Shown piece after piece: positions 50,876-59,181 of a DNA stretch of 59,181 nucleotides. How positions within the stretch are numbered: position 1 is the first letter of the stretch; each line of letters begins with the position of its first letter. The position numbers and the translations under genes were made by a program. The notes beneath the pieces were generated by a model. It saw only the letters and a program-made list of their open reading frames with translations. It searched no databases and had not been told where the DNA came from. The stretch is from Actinomycetes bacterium (lineage in GTDB: Bacteria > Actinomycetota > Acidimicrobiia > Acidimicrobiales > JAMCQF01): the NCBI GenBank assembly GCA_021851885.1, contig JAJZBS010000006.1, forward strand, positions 1 through 59,181, in the 5' to 3' direction.

Positions 50876-51324
50876 GTAGGTCCTACCAAGACATGATGAC
50901 GACTCGAGGTGTGCTCGTCCATTGGGCTCCGACAGCCGGAATTCCGGCAGGGACGCGGTTGGGAGCACGACAAGGTCAGCTCGCGGCGGCCAGGGTCGCC
51001 AAGGCGAGGATTGACACGTCGATCAGGTCTTTGGCGTCCTGCCCCCGTCCGTGAACACGAGGGCTCGTGCCCGTGAACACGGTGCCTGGCTCCCATGTGA
51101 AAGCCAGCGGGGCCGGTGCCACGTATCTCCCCTGAACCCGTGGGCAACCCAGCCAGCGCCCGCACGCACGTTGCGCCGCGGTCTCTTTCATCGTATGTCG
51201 ACGTTCACTGCGCTTTCGCTCACATGGGACCTCAGGGCATGCCCGCTACCCCGACTGCATTGCGGGGCTCCCCCTTCCCGTTACTGCGCCCTGCTACCTT
51301 CTCCTGAACGAGCTGACGGTCGGG
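50876..51324. other. Non-coding stretch between lipoprotein gene and secreted-protein promoter
   Basis: About 450 bases, visibly lower in G+C than the surroundings between 50740 and 51310. Short frames in it have no plausible start context or similarity. Two copies of CGTGAACACG-like sequence occur around 51049-51084. No RNA gene, transposon end or terminator was recognised. Confidence 0.4.
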
Positions 51325-51855
51325 TCACCCGCCGAGGTACCACTTGCCTTTCACCTTGGTCAGCGGGAGCGTCGGGTTCGTCGAGCTCGAGTTGCCCTGA
51401 ACCCGGTTCCACGCCTGAGCGAAAGTCTCCGACCCACGGGGAAGCCCTGCGTTAGGGTCGTGGTTCGACAGGCACGGGCTCACGACGCAGAACTTGTCGG
51501 CAACGATGACGGCGATGGCTTCCGTATCCGTGGGGGAGATGGCGACGTTGCCGACTCGCGCTCCTTGGATCGTTGCCCTCTGGCTATTCGTGGGGATTTC
51601 GCGGCCGTTGTCCAGTCCCACGGGGAGATGGCCGAGGGTGCTCCGGCAGCGGCTCTGCTCGGAGGGCACGTACCACTGGCAGATGCTGACGACGCTGCGG
51701 CTCTTCTGCAACGACTGGATGACGCCTGCGAGCACGGCCTGCGGCGATCCGTGGCCCGGTGCGGCGCCGGACGACGAACCGCCCCCGCCACAGGCACCAA
51801 AGAGCACTCCTGCAGCAAAACCCATCCCTGCGAGTCTTGCTGTTGTCGACCTCAC
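51325..51855 (-). CDS. Predicted lipoprotein, NTF2/DUF4878-like size and layout
   Basis: 176 aa. The GTG at 51855 follows AGGAGGAGGGG. The N-terminus VRSTTARLAGMGFAAGVLFGAC is a lipoprotein signal with lipid-receiving Cys22 (F-G-A-C), then a Gly/Ser linker. The mature part has two close Cys pairs (SICQWYVPSEQSRC; KFCVVSPC) that could form disulfides and ends KVKGKWYLGG, an ending common in small extracytoplasmic NTF2-fold lipoproteins. No function is recognised. The gene follows tRNA-Tyr on the same strand across about 300 bases that hold no other gene. Confidence 0.75.
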   Translation of the reverse strand: MRSTTARLAGMGFAAGVLFGACGGGGSSSGAAPGHGSPQAVLAGVIQSLQKSRSVVSICQWYVPSEQSRCRSTLGHLPVGLDNGREIPTNSQRATIQGARVGNVAISPTDTEAIAVIVADKFCVVSPCLSNHDPNAGLPRGSETFAQAWNRVQGNSSSTNPTLPLTKVKGKWYLGG

Positions 51856-52161
51856 CGTTGCCCCTCCTCCTGTGAGCGCCGGCACCCGGGCCGGCAGGGC
51901 ATGGCGGGAAGCCGCTCTACCGGCACCGCGCGCCGGGTACTCCCAGCCTACGTCCAGCCCACCCCGGGTGCCTCGACCCACCCGAGCGCCGGCACACCGG
52001 CCCCTCCACGGCCCTGTCCGGCCGCGCCGGGCCTGCCCCATTTTCGGCACTCCCGTTGCCCGGCCCCCGCCTCGCTGGGCCGGGCTCGCGGGTCGCCTCA
52101 CGAGCGCTCCGTGTCGGCGTTCCCGCGCTGTTCCGCCCGCTTCTTTCTCCCCGCTCTTGTG

Positions 52162-52247
<86 letters not shown>

Positions 52248-52258
52248 GCAAGCGACAA

Positions 52259-52264
52259 ACGATA
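52259..52264 (-). promoter_or_regulatory. Candidate -10 for tRNA-Tyr
   Basis: TATCGT on the minus strand, start expected near 52252, five bases before the tRNA. It is in the 65-base divergent spacer shared with yajQ. Confidence 0.4.
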
Positions 52265-52300
52265 GCGCGCCCTCACCGCCCCTCCGGTGGCCCGGTCCGC

Positions 52301-52306
52301 TACGGT
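52301..52306 (+). promoter_or_regulatory. Candidate -10 for yajQ (leaderless)
   Basis: TACGGT followed by six bases and the ATG; the start would fall on the A of ATG. No Shine-Dalgarno precedes the gene, which supports leaderless translation. Confidence 0.35.
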
Positions 52307-52312
52307 CGTGCC

Positions 52313-52801
52313 ATGCCGACGTTCGACATCGTGTCCGAAGTGGATTTCCAGGAAGTGCGCAACGCCGTCGACCAGGCGATGCGCGAGGCGACGAACCGCT
52401 TCGACTTCAAAGGGACCGACTCGACCATCGAGCTGTCGGACAGTGAGCTCGTCCTCGAATCGGCGTCCGAGGACCGCTTGAAGGCCCTTGTCCAGGTTCT
52501 CGAAGAGAAGCTCGTCCGCCGCGAGGTCTCGCTCAAAGCGCTCCAGCGCGGGAACGTCGAAGAGGCCAGCAAAGGCCGCGCGCGCCAGAAGATCACGATC
52601 AACGCCGGCATCTCCTCCGACAATGCCAAGCGGATCAACCGCTTCGTCAAGGACAAGGGGATCAAGTCCGTCAGCTCTCAGGCACAAGGTGACCAGCTGC
52701 GCGTCACATCCAAGAAGCGCGACGACCTCCAGGCGATCATCGCAGCCCTCAAGGCAGAGGACTTCGGTATTCCGCTCCAGTTCACGAACTTCCGGGACTG
52801 A
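52313..52801 (+). CDS. yajQ: YajQ/UPF0234 family nucleotide-binding protein
   Basis: 162 aa, complete family member: MPTFDIVSEVDFQEVRNAVDQAMREATNRFDFKG at the N-terminus, GNVEEASKGRARQKITINAGISSDNAKRINRFVKD in the middle, and the C-terminal LKAEDFGIPLQFTNFRD. Members bind nucleotides or RNA and one in Xanthomonas binds cyclic-di-GMP; the role in actinobacteria is not settled. The start is fixed by the family; the long open frame upstream runs antisense through tRNA-Tyr and is rejected. Confidence 0.95.
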   Translation: MPTFDIVSEVDFQEVRNAVDQAMREATNRFDFKGTDSTIELSDSELVLESASEDRLKALVQVLEEKLVRREVSLKALQRGNVEEASKGRARQKITINAGISSDNAKRINRFVKDKGIKSVSSQAQGDQLRVTSKKRDDLQAIIAALKAEDFGIPLQFTNFRD

Positions 52802-52876
52802 GCGCTATGCCGGCGGCGCCGGCAATCGCCCGACCCCGGTGTCGAGAACCCGACCCCGGACGAGAATGCGGTCGCC

Positions 52877-53359
52877 TCAGCCGTAGTAGCCGCTGTGGAT
52901 GTAGACACAGGGAACGCCCTCTGCGTGGAACATGGCGCAGTTGCGCGGGTCGTCCTCGAACGCCAGGCGCACGTCGAAGCCCGCTGCGCGCAGGTTGGCG
53001 AGCGCCTGCCTCTTGTACCCGTCGACTGCGGTGTGGTCGGTGCGCTCCCGCATGATCAGGAGGTCCCAGCGCAGCCCGTAGCGGTTCAGCCAGGCCAAGG
53101 TCTGCGGCCGAACGCGCTGGGGCCTGCCGGTGACCAGTGCAACGGCAAGGTCGGCGTCCAGCAGGTCGAGAAGGCGGGCCAGCTCCTCGACGAGGGGGTC
53201 CTCCCCGCACGCGGCGAAGAACCGCTCCCAGTCGCGGTCACCTCCTTCGATGTAGTGCTGACGCCCGGCCGCGTCGGACAGGACCCCGTCGACGTCGAAG
53301 ACGACGGCGGGGCCGGGGGCAATGGGCCCCGCGCGCCAGGTCCAGCCGGATCCGGTCAA
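52877..53359 (-). CDS. HAD-superfamily phosphatase, polynucleotide-kinase 3'-phosphatase-like
   Basis: 160 aa. Motif I is [11 protein letters not shown] (nucleophile and acid Asp), motif II LVTGRP, a Lys in YKRQAL as motif III, and motif [11 protein letters not shown]. The small cap and the R-P-x-x-x-R-P-Q-T pattern resemble the HAD domain of phage and bacterial polynucleotide kinases or swiveling 5'/3' nucleotidases; the substrate is unknown. The TTG start at 53359 overlaps the acs stop (TTGA), so it is translated after acs. No other start gives the motif I region an N-terminus of normal length. Confidence 0.75.
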   Translation of the reverse strand: MTGSGWTWRAGPIAPGPAVVFDVDGVLSDAAGRQHYIEGGDRDWERFFAACGEDPLVEELARLLDLLDADLAVALVTGRPQRVRPQTLAWLNRYGLRWDLLIMRERTDHTAVDGYKRQALANLRAAGFDVRLAFEDDPRNCAMFHAEGVPCVYIHSGYYG

Positions 53360-55335
53360 TCCTCGGCTGGTGCCGCCTGCGAGCGGCGGCGAATCTCGTC
53401 CACCACGCTCGCGTCGGCAAGGGTGGTCGTGTCGCCGAGGGCGCGCCCCTCGGCGACGTCGCGCAGCAGCCGTCGCATGATCTTGCCGCTGCGCGTCTTC
53501 GGCAAGTCGTCGGTGAACACGATCGACTTCGGCCGTGCGATCGGGCCGATCTTGTCGGCCACGTGCTGGCGCAGGCGCGTGCCCAGGTTGTCGCCTGCGC
53601 TTTCGCCACTGCGCAAGGTCACGAAGGCGACGATTGCCTGGCCGGTCGTGGCGTCGGTGGCACCGACGACGGCCGACTCGGCGACGGAGGGATGGTCGAC
53701 GAGGGCCGACTCCACCTCGGTCGTCGAGACGCGATGCCCGGAGATGTTCATAACGTCGTCGACGCGCCCGAGTAGCCACAGGTAGCCGTCCTCGTCGATC
53801 TTCGCCCCGTCACCGGCGAAATAGCGCCCCGGGAAACGGCTCCAGTAGGTCTCGTGGTAGCGCTCAGGATCTCCGTAGATGCCGCGCAGCATCGCCGGCC
53901 ACGGCTGGGTCAGGGTGAGGTACCCGCCACCGTGCTCGACCGGGTTGCCGTGGTCGTCGACCACCTCTGCGCCGATGCCGGGCAGCGGGAACGTCGCCGA
54001 GCCGGGCTTGCAGTCGGTGACCCCGGGCAGCGGGGAGATGAGGATCGCGCCCGTCTCGGTCTGCCACCACGTGTCGACGACGGGGCAGGTGCCTCCCCCG
54101 ACCTCCTTCCAGTACCAGACCCACGCCTCCGGGTTGATCGGCTCGCCGACCGAGCCGAGAAGGCGCAGGCTCGTGAGGTCATGGCGGGACAGGTAGCTCG
54201 TCCCCCACTTCATGAACGTCCGTATGGCCGTCGGAGCGGTGTAGAGGATCGTCACTTTGTAGCGTTCGACGATGTCCCACCAGCGGTCCTTGTCGGGAAA
54301 GTCGGGAGTGCCCTCGTACATGACGCTCGTCGCGGCGTTGGCAAGCGGCCCGTAGACGATGTAGCTGTGGCCGGTCACCCAGCCGATGTCCGCCGTGCAC
54401 CAGTAGACGTCGCGCTCTGGGTGGAGGTCGAAGACGTAGCGGTGCGTGAACGCCGCTTGGGTCAGGTACCCGCCCGTCGTGTGCATGATCCCCTTGGGGC
54501 GGGCGGTCGTACCGGAGGTGTGGAGGAGGAAGAGAAGGTCCTCGGCGTCCATGTGCTCCGGCGGGCACTCGGCCTCGGCCGACGCCATCAACTCGTGGTA
54601 CCAGAGGTCGCGCCCGGCGCTCATCGCAACCGCACCCCCTGGGGCCAGATCGCCGAGGCGCCGGACAACGACCGCGTGTTCCACGTCGGTGCCCTCGATG
54701 GCCGCGTCGACGTGCTGTTTGAGCATCACCGGAGCACCTCTGCGCCAGCCCCCGTCCGCCGTGACGACGACGCGGGATCCCGAGTCGACGATCCGGCTGC
54801 GCAGGGCGTCCGACGAGAACCCTCCGAAGACCACGATGTGCGGAGCACCGATTCGCGCGCAGGCGAGCATCGCGACGGGCAGCTCCGGGATCATGGGCAT
54901 GTACATCGCGACGCGGTCGCCCCGCCGTACGCCCAGGCTCTTGAGGACGTTGGCAAAGCGCTGGACCTCGTCGAGGAGCTGCGCGTAGGTGATCGTGCGC
55001 GTCTCGCCCGACTCGCCCTCCCAGTAGTAGGCGACCCTGTCTCCGAGCCCGCCGGCAACGTGGCGGTCCAGACAGTTCCAGCTCGCATTGAGCGTTCCCC
55101 CGTCAAACCAACGGGCGAATGGCGGCTCCCACGCACAGGTGGTGTCCCACGGCCGGAACCAGTCCAGGGCGTGGGCCTGCTGCTCCCAGAATCTGTTGAC
55201 GTCAACAGCGGCCTGATCGTAGAGGGAACGATCGGTCACGAGAGCGTCGCTGCGGAACGCGGGAGACGGGGGGAAGACGCGGCTCTCGACGAGCAGCTCC
55301 TCGATCGTGGCTCCCTCGGATCCGTCGTCAGCCAT
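53356..55335 (-). CDS. acs: Acetyl-coenzyme A synthetase
   Basis: AMP-forming enzyme (659 aa): acetate + ATP + CoA to acetyl-CoA. The ACAS N-domain [16 protein letters not shown] precedes the adenylation P-loop [72 protein letters not shown], and the C-terminal [14 protein letters not shown] whose Lys is the site acetylated by Pat-type enzymes. The ATG at 55335 follows GGGAGGG. Divergent from the fusion gene across 76 bases; coupled to the HAD gene downstream. Confidence 0.96.
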   Translation of the reverse strand: MADDGSEGATIEELLVESRVFPPSPAFRSDALVTDRSLYDQAAVDVNRFWEQQAHALDWFRPWDTTCAWEPPFARWFDGGTLNASWNCLDRHVAGGLGDRVAYYWEGESGETRTITYAQLLDEVQRFANVLKSLGVRRGDRVAMYMPMIPELPVAMLACARIGAPHIVVFGGFSSDALRSRIVDSGSRVVVTADGGWRRGAPVMLKQHVDAAIEGTDVEHAVVVRRLGDLAPGGAVAMSAGRDLWYHELMASAEAECPPEHMDAEDLLFLLHTSGTTARPKGIMHTTGGYLTQAAFTHRYVFDLHPERDVYWCTADIGWVTGHSYIVYGPLANAATSVMYEGTPDFPDKDRWWDIVERYKVTILYTAPTAIRTFMKWGTSYLSRHDLTSLRLLGSVGEPINPEAWVWYWKEVGGGTCPVVDTWWQTETGAILISPLPGVTDCKPGSATFPLPGIGAEVVDDHGNPVEHGGGYLTLTQPWPAMLRGIYGDPERYHETYWSRFPGRYFAGDGAKIDEDGYLWLLGRVDDVMNISGHRVSTTEVESALVDHPSVAESAVVGATDATTGQAIVAFVTLRSGESAGDNLGTRLRQHVADKIGPIARPKSIVFTDDLPKTRSGKIMRRLLRDVAEGRALGDTTTLADASVVDEIRRRSQAAPAED

Positions 55336-55411
55336 GACGCACACCCTCCCCGCTGGCTTTCCCACGCACGCTACCTGACTCGCTGGTCCGACCTGCCATG
55401 ATGGTGGGATC

Positions 55412-58400
55412 GTGGAAGTGCGACGTACCTGGCCGGGCACCTCCGGTCCTCCGATCGCGCCCCCTGCCGACGGCGTGCCGGACACGCTCGATGTGTCGGT
55501 TCCTGTCGGATGCCGCGTCCTCGTCCTGGGGAACCTTCTCCTTGCCCCCGGTGGCGAACAGGGCTCGACCGATCCACGTGGACCGGCCGCTGCGGCCAGC
55601 CCCGGCGGGTCCGCCGCGCGCAGCGATGGTCCGTTCCAGCCATCCCACGACCCGCTCGGCGAGCTGGTCTGGGCGCTGCGAGACTGGGACGGCCCCGGCG
55701 TCGTCGTCCTCAACGGCAACGTCGTCGAGCTCGACGCTGCCAGACCGGATGAGCAGCCTGGGTCGGCTGGGGCATCGACGGCCGGGGCTGGGGCATCGAC
55801 GGCCGGGGCTGGGGCATCGGCGGCTGGGGCCGGGGCATCGGCGGCTGGGGCCGCAGAGGGTGGGCGCCCATCCGCGCCGGCACCGGCCGAGGCGCTTCCG
55901 ATCAGCAGGGGCCCTCTCCCGCCGACCTTGGTCGATGCCGTGTCCTCGTTCCTCGGCGGCGGGGGACGACGGGTCATCTATCTCCCCGGTTCCCACGACG
56001 CCCACATCGCCGAGGACCCTGCCCTCCGCCAAGCCGTCCTCGCGTCGGGGATAACACTTGCTCGCAGCGCCGATCTCCACTTCGCCACCTCGCAGGACCC
56101 GCGCGTCGTCCACGTCGAACCGGGCCGGTCGCTGCACGATGCAGCTGCGGGCGGGCTGGGCGTCACGGCACCGGCAAGGCCTGGGGCCAGTCCCCACGCC
56201 GGCCGTTGGCTCGGTTCGGAGTCGGCGCGCCTCGGCGACCTCGGCCTGTTCTCCCGATTCATGACCTCACGGTTCCTCTACCGGCGCCTGGGCAAGAGGG
56301 CATGGCTCCTGCTGCTCCCCATCGCGGTGCCGCTCCTGCTGCGCATCCCGTGGATCGCTTGGGCCTGGGCGCACGCGACGTCGATCCACGTCGGAGGATC
56401 CCGGGCGGCGACGTCCGCTGCGGTCCACGCGGCGAGCTGGCGCCCCTACCTCAGGGCCGCTCTCGTCACGACCGCCGTCGAGCTCGTCGTGGTTGTGGCC
56501 GTGATCGCCCTACTCGGCCGCTGGACCTGGGAGGCAATCGACGAGCTCGCGCCTGTTGCGCGCCTGCGCGGGATCGCCGCCAACGACGCGGCTCGCGACA
56601 GAGGCCGCGCCCTCGTGGCGTCGGGAGCGTCAGGGCTTGTGACGAGCAACACCTTTCAGGCGGAGCTGACCCACCTTGCAGGAGGCTTCTACGCCAACGC
56701 CGGCGCCAACACCCTCGTCGTCGACGCCATCCCCGCCCGGTTCGGCCTGCCGCCCGTCTTCGCGACGCGAGCCCGGACGTCGTGGCTCGAGCTCCAAGCG
56801 GGCGCCGATCTCCACGCCGTCCTCTACGACGGCAGCGGGTCCGCCCACGGCGGGAACCTTGTCGAGCGCGCAGTCGCGCGCCGCAGCCCGCAGCGGCCAA
56901 CACCGGTGGCGCTTGCCGCGGCCTGGCCCCAGGGAGGCTCGTGGCCGCGCCTCGCCGGCGACGATCGCCACCGTCGCCTGATCCGGCGCGTCGCCAGCCT
57001 CTCCATCGCGGCCACGGCCGTCGTCGATCTTCTCTCGGCCGTCACACCACCCCTGCGGGGGCGGCTGCACGCCATCTTGGAAGTACTGCCGCTCCCGGCC
57101 ACCCAGGCCGCCGCCGCTCTCGTCGCCCTAGCCGGCGTCGCCCTGGCCGCCATGGCGCGAGGGATCCGCCTCGGGCAGCGACGCGCCTGGACGATCGGGA
57201 TCGTCGTGCTCGGGGCAAGCGTCTTCCTCAACCTGGTCAAGGGCGGAGACTTCGAGGAGTCCCTCGTCTCCTTGGCGTTGATCACCTTTCTCCTCGGAGC
57301 GCGCCAACACTTCCGCGCCCCCTCCAACCATCCTCCGACCCGCGCAGCGCTCACCACCTTCGGCGGTGCCCTCACGGGGGTGATCCTGCTCGCAGCGGGT
57401 GGCCTCGAGATGGCGGAGCGGCTCGGGCACGACCGCCATTTCATCTTCTTCCCCCGCGCCGTCGCGGCGGTGGCCGAGCGCATGGTCGGGTTTCATGCCA
57501 TCGCGCTTCCCTCGCACATCGACCGCTTCCTCTCTCCGGCCATGGGCGCGATCGGCGTCGGCCTCGCTGCGGTCGCGCTCGCCATCGCGACGCGTCCAGT
57601 ACGCGACCTGCGGGACAACCTCGGCGGGCACGACACGATGGAACGCGCCCGCGACATCGTCCGTCGTCACGGTGGAGGCACCCTCGACTACTTTGCTCTG
57701 CGCAGCGACAAGCGCCACTTCTTCCACCGTGACAGCCTCGTCGCCTACGCCGTCTTCAACGGCATCTGCCTCGTCTCACCCGATCCGATCGGCCCGGCGG
57801 CCGAGAGGGAGGAGGTCTGGGGCGCCTTCCGGAGATTCGCGGAAGCCCGGGGCTGGTGCCTGAGCCTGCTCGCCGCCAGCGAAGAGTGGCTCCCGATCTA
57901 CCGTGCCTCGGGATTGCACCATCTCTACATGGGCGACGAGGCGGTGGTGGACGTCAACCGTTTCACCCTCTCCGGCAACACCAACAAAGGCCTTCGCCAG
58001 GCACACGGGCGGATCCGCAAGTACGGCTACACGATCGAGTTCCATGACCCCGCAACCGTGGATCGCGACCTGGCGGCGAACCTGGCCTCCCTCATGGGCG
58101 AGACGCGCCGCGGCGAGGCCGAGCGCGGATTTTCCATGGCCCTCGGGCGCGTGTTCGATCCTTCGGACACCGGGCTGCTCCTCGCCGTCGCCCGTAACGC
58201 CGACGGCACCCCGGTCGGCTTCTGCCAGTACGTCCCCGCCCGCGACATCAACGGCTTCTCCCTCGACGTCATGCGGCACGACGGCGGAGACCATCCGAAC
58301 GGGCTGTTCGACTTCATCCTGGTCGAGACGGTCTTCCACCTGCGCGACAACGGCTTCACCGGCCTCGGTCTCAACTTCGCGGCGATGCGCTCGATCCTTG

Positions 58401-58687
58401 ACGGGAGCACCGCCGACAGCGTCGCCCGCCGGCTCGAGCGGTGGTTCTTCCGCCGCCTTTCGGACTCCGCCCAGATGGAGTCACTCTGGCGCTTCAATGC
58501 CAAGTTCCACCCCGACTGGCAGCCGCGCTACATCGTCTACGACTCCCTGGAGAGGTTCCTGCCGACCGCGATCGCCCTCATCCGGGCCGAGTCCATCTGG
58601 GAGATCCCCGTCGTCGGGCGTTTCCTCGTGCCGGGCGCTGACAAGCAAGACGCCAAGGCGGCGGAGCACGCGGCGCAGGCGGGGTAG
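55412..58687 (+). CDS. Membrane fusion protein: degenerate metallophosphoesterase plus MprF/LysX-like lipid aminoacyltransferase (DUF2156)
   Basis: 1091 aa. Residues about 33-480 have the layout of a calcineurin-like phosphoesterase interrupted by two TM segments (about 297-320 and 347-369), but its metal motifs are altered: LGNLLL (40-44) for S-D-x-H, NGNVVE (101-106) for G-D, GSHD (193-196) for G-N-H-D and SNTFQAEL (412-419) for G-H-T-H. Residues 528-730 hold about six TM segments. Residues 745-1070 are a DUF2156 GNAT-like domain ([43 protein letters not shown]) as in phosphatidylglycerol lysyl/alanyltransferases. Family activity: transfer of an amino acid from aminoacyl-tRNA to membrane lipid. 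GTG start at 55412; the Shine-Dalgarno is weak. Confidence 0.85.
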   Translation: MEVRRTWPGTSGPPIAPPADGVPDTLDVSVPVGCRVLVLGNLLLAPGGEQGSTDPRGPAAAASPGGSAARSDGPFQPSHDPLGELVWALRDWDGPGVVVLNGNVVELDAARPDEQPGSAGASTAGAGASTAGAGASAAGAGASAAGAAEGGRPSAPAPAEALPISRGPLPPTLVDAVSSFLGGGGRRVIYLPGSHDAHIAEDPALRQAVLASGITLARSADLHFATSQDPRVVHVEPGRSLHDAAAGGLGVTAPARPGASPHAGRWLGSESARLGDLGLFSRFMTSRFLYRRLGKRAWLLLLPIAVPLLLRIPWIAWAWAHATSIHVGGSRAATSAAVHAASWRPYLRAALVTTAVELVVVVAVIALLGRWTWEAIDELAPVARLRGIAANDAARDRGRALVASGASGLVTSNTFQAELTHLAGGFYANAGANTLVVDAIPARFGLPPVFATRARTSWLELQAGADLHAVLYDGSGSAHGGNLVERAVARRSPQRPTPVALAAAWPQGGSWPRLAGDDRHRRLIRRVASLSIAATAVVDLLSAVTPPLRGRLHAILEVLPLPATQAAAALVALAGVALAAMARGIRLGQRRAWTIGIVVLGASVFLNLVKGGDFEESLVSLALITFLLGARQHFRAPSNHPPTRAALTTFGGALTGVILLAAGGLEMAERLGHDRHFIFFPRAVAAVAERMVGFHAIALPSHIDRFLSPAMGAIGVGLAAVALAIATRPVRDLRDNLGGHDTMERARDIVRRHGGGTLDYFALRSDKRHFFHRDSLVAYAVFNGICLVSPDPIGPAAEREEVWGAFRRFAEARGWCLSLLAASEEWLPIYRASGLHHLYMGDEAVVDVNRFTLSGNTNKGLRQAHGRIRKYGYTIEFHDPATVDRDLAANLASLMGETRRGEAERGFSMALGRVFDPSDTGLLLAVARNADGTPVGFCQYVPARDINGFSLDVMRHDGGDHPNGLFDFILVETVFHLRDNGFTGLGLNFAAMRSILDGSTADSVARRLERWFFRRLSDSAQMESLWRFNAKFHPDWQPRYIVYDSLERFLPTAIALIRAESIWEIPVVGRFLVPGADKQDAKAAEHAAQAG
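55768..55851. repeat. 21-bp minisatellite, four units, in the fusion gene
   Basis: Four 21-base units encode G-A-S-T/A-A-G-A heptads (residues about 120-147), in a loop between two degenerate phosphoesterase motifs. The first two units are identical; the last two differ by a few bases. In frame. Confidence 0.85.
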
Positions 58688-58727
58688 GGCTTCAGGCGGG
58701 GTAGGGCTTCAGGCGAGACAGGGCCGC
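58677..58727. repeat. 17-bp tandem repeat spanning the stop of the fusion gene
   Basis: Two exact 17-base copies (58677-58693 and 58694-58710) and a third degenerate copy (58711-58727). The TAG stop of the fusion gene lies in the first copy. Confidence 0.85.
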
Positions 58728-58739
58728 AGGCGATCAGCC

Positions 58740-58796
58740 GGTCAACCGATGAGAAGGGTGATCAACCGGAGCTTGCGGTCAGCCGATGAGCAGGGT
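58740..58796. repeat. Imperfect duplication of the nuoN 3' end
   Basis: 58740-58759 and 58777-58796 match at 18 of 20 bases. The second copy contains the nuoN stop codon and last codons; the first is a downstream duplicate carrying an equivalent stop position. Confidence 0.75.
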
Positions 58797-59181
58797 CGCG
58801 TGCCGTGCAAAGTCGACCAGCGGGCCCGGGTAGAGGCCGAAGAAGACAGTGACGGCGACCGACAGAGCGACCACGACGCGGATCGCCATCGGGACGACGA
58901 CCGCATCGGCGGGGACCGGCGTCTCCGGGTCACCGACCTCGCCTGCCGGGTCCGGCGCTCCAACCGCGGCGTGCGTTGCGGTGGCGATCGGCACGGCCGA
59001 AGCTCCCTCGGCAGTCGGCAGCCCGGCGGCGAGGTCTTGGGCCAGAGCGTCGCCATCCGGTTCGGCTACAACGCCAACATGCCCGCTCTGCACCGAAAGT
59101 AGCCCGTAGCCGGTCTCGGGCATGTCCTTCGCTGCCGGAAGCCCTGCGAGGGAGCCCGCATACATGAGCACGACCACCCGG
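58779..59181 (-). CDS. nuoN: NADH-quinone oxidoreductase subunit N, C-terminal part (cut by window edge)
   Basis: About 134 C-terminal residues of a membrane protein whose start lies beyond the right edge. RVVVLMYAG..., a loop of about 70 Ala/Pro/Glu residues, then the last TM segment (AIRVVVALSVAVTVFFGLYPGPLVDFARHATLLIG). The V-V-L-M-Y element and the terminal G-L-Y-P-G-P-L-x-D-x-A are typical of NuoN, the proton-pumping antiporter-like subunit of complex I. The loop between them is longer and more acidic than usual. Convergent with the fusion gene. Confidence 0.72.
   Translation of the reverse strand, partial: RVVVLMYAGSLAGLPAAKDMPETGYGLLSVQSGHVGVVAEPDGDALAQDLAAGLPTAEGASAVPIATATHAAVGAPDPAGEVGDPETPVPADAVVVPMAIRVVVALSVAVTVFFGLYPGPLVDFARHATLLIG

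Noticed and set aside
55335-55977. N-terminal extension of acs across the divergent spacer
   Set aside because: The frame stays open but overlaps the fusion gene start; the ATG with GGGAGGG at 55335 and the family length are decisive.

Overview
The window is GC-rich (roughly two-thirds G+C by eye) and comes from a high-GC Gram-positive bacterium, most likely an actinobacterium. The clues are: the gene order acpS-nnr-alr beside glmM-glmS; GTG and TTG starts; -10-only promoters; probable leaderless mRNAs; an MptB-type polyprenol-mannose transferase; an MprF/LysX-type aminoacyl-lipid enzyme; zinc-binding (C+) forms of S4, S14 and L36; and a secreted protein with repeated R-I-x-D-T-R and D-V-x-G-Y modules. 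The class Acidimicrobiia is a plausible guess but is inference only.

About 190-42720, almost all on the minus strand, is one nearly unbroken information-processing supercluster. In transcription order (right to left) it runs rpmG, tRNA-Trp, secE, nusG, rplK, rplA, rplJ, rplL, rpoB, rpoC, rpsL, rpsG, fusA, tuf, rpsJ, then the S10 block (rplC-rplD-rplW-rplB-rpsS-rplV-rpsC-rplP-rpmC-rpsQ), the spc block (rplN-rplX-rplE-rpsN-rpsH-rplF-rplR-rpsE-rpmD-rplO-secY-adk-map), the alpha block (infA-rpmJ-rpsM-rpsK-rpsD-rpoA-rplQ), truA, rplM, rpsI, then cell-wall precursor genes glmM and glmS, acpS, nnr and alr, and finally the start of an unidentified gene cut by the left edge. Many neighbours overlap by 1 or 4 bases, so translational coupling is likely. 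The main breaks are upstream of rplM, infA, map, rplC, rpsL, rpoB and rplJ, where candidate promoters, an L10 leader and several hairpins lie.

Two tRNA genes (Met-CAT, Thr-GGT) sit upstream of rpmG. From 43.2 kb onward gene content changes: a plus-strand GNAT acetyltransferase, a minus-strand multi-TM mannosyltransferase-like protein, an unassigned spacer, a 1548-residue secreted protein with autotransporter-type repeats, a small lipoprotein, tRNA-Tyr, yajQ, a HAD-type phosphatase coupled to acetyl-CoA synthetase (acs), a 1091-residue membrane fusion protein (degenerate metallophosphoesterase plus MprF-like lipid aminoacyltransferase), and at the right edge the 3' end of nuoN.

The most unusual signals are: (i) acidic, low-complexity C-terminal tails on L4, L22, S3, L29 and S5, with a comparable N-terminal extension on NusG; (ii) the fusion protein at 55412-58687, in which every recognisable phosphoesterase metal motif looks mutated; (iii) an autotransporter-like repeat protein without a visible barrel or anchor; (iv) an infA gene whose best start is CTG behind a perfect Shine-Dalgarno; (v) a roughly 340-base structured leader splitting rpsJ from rplC; and (vi) in-frame minisatellites in several coding regions.
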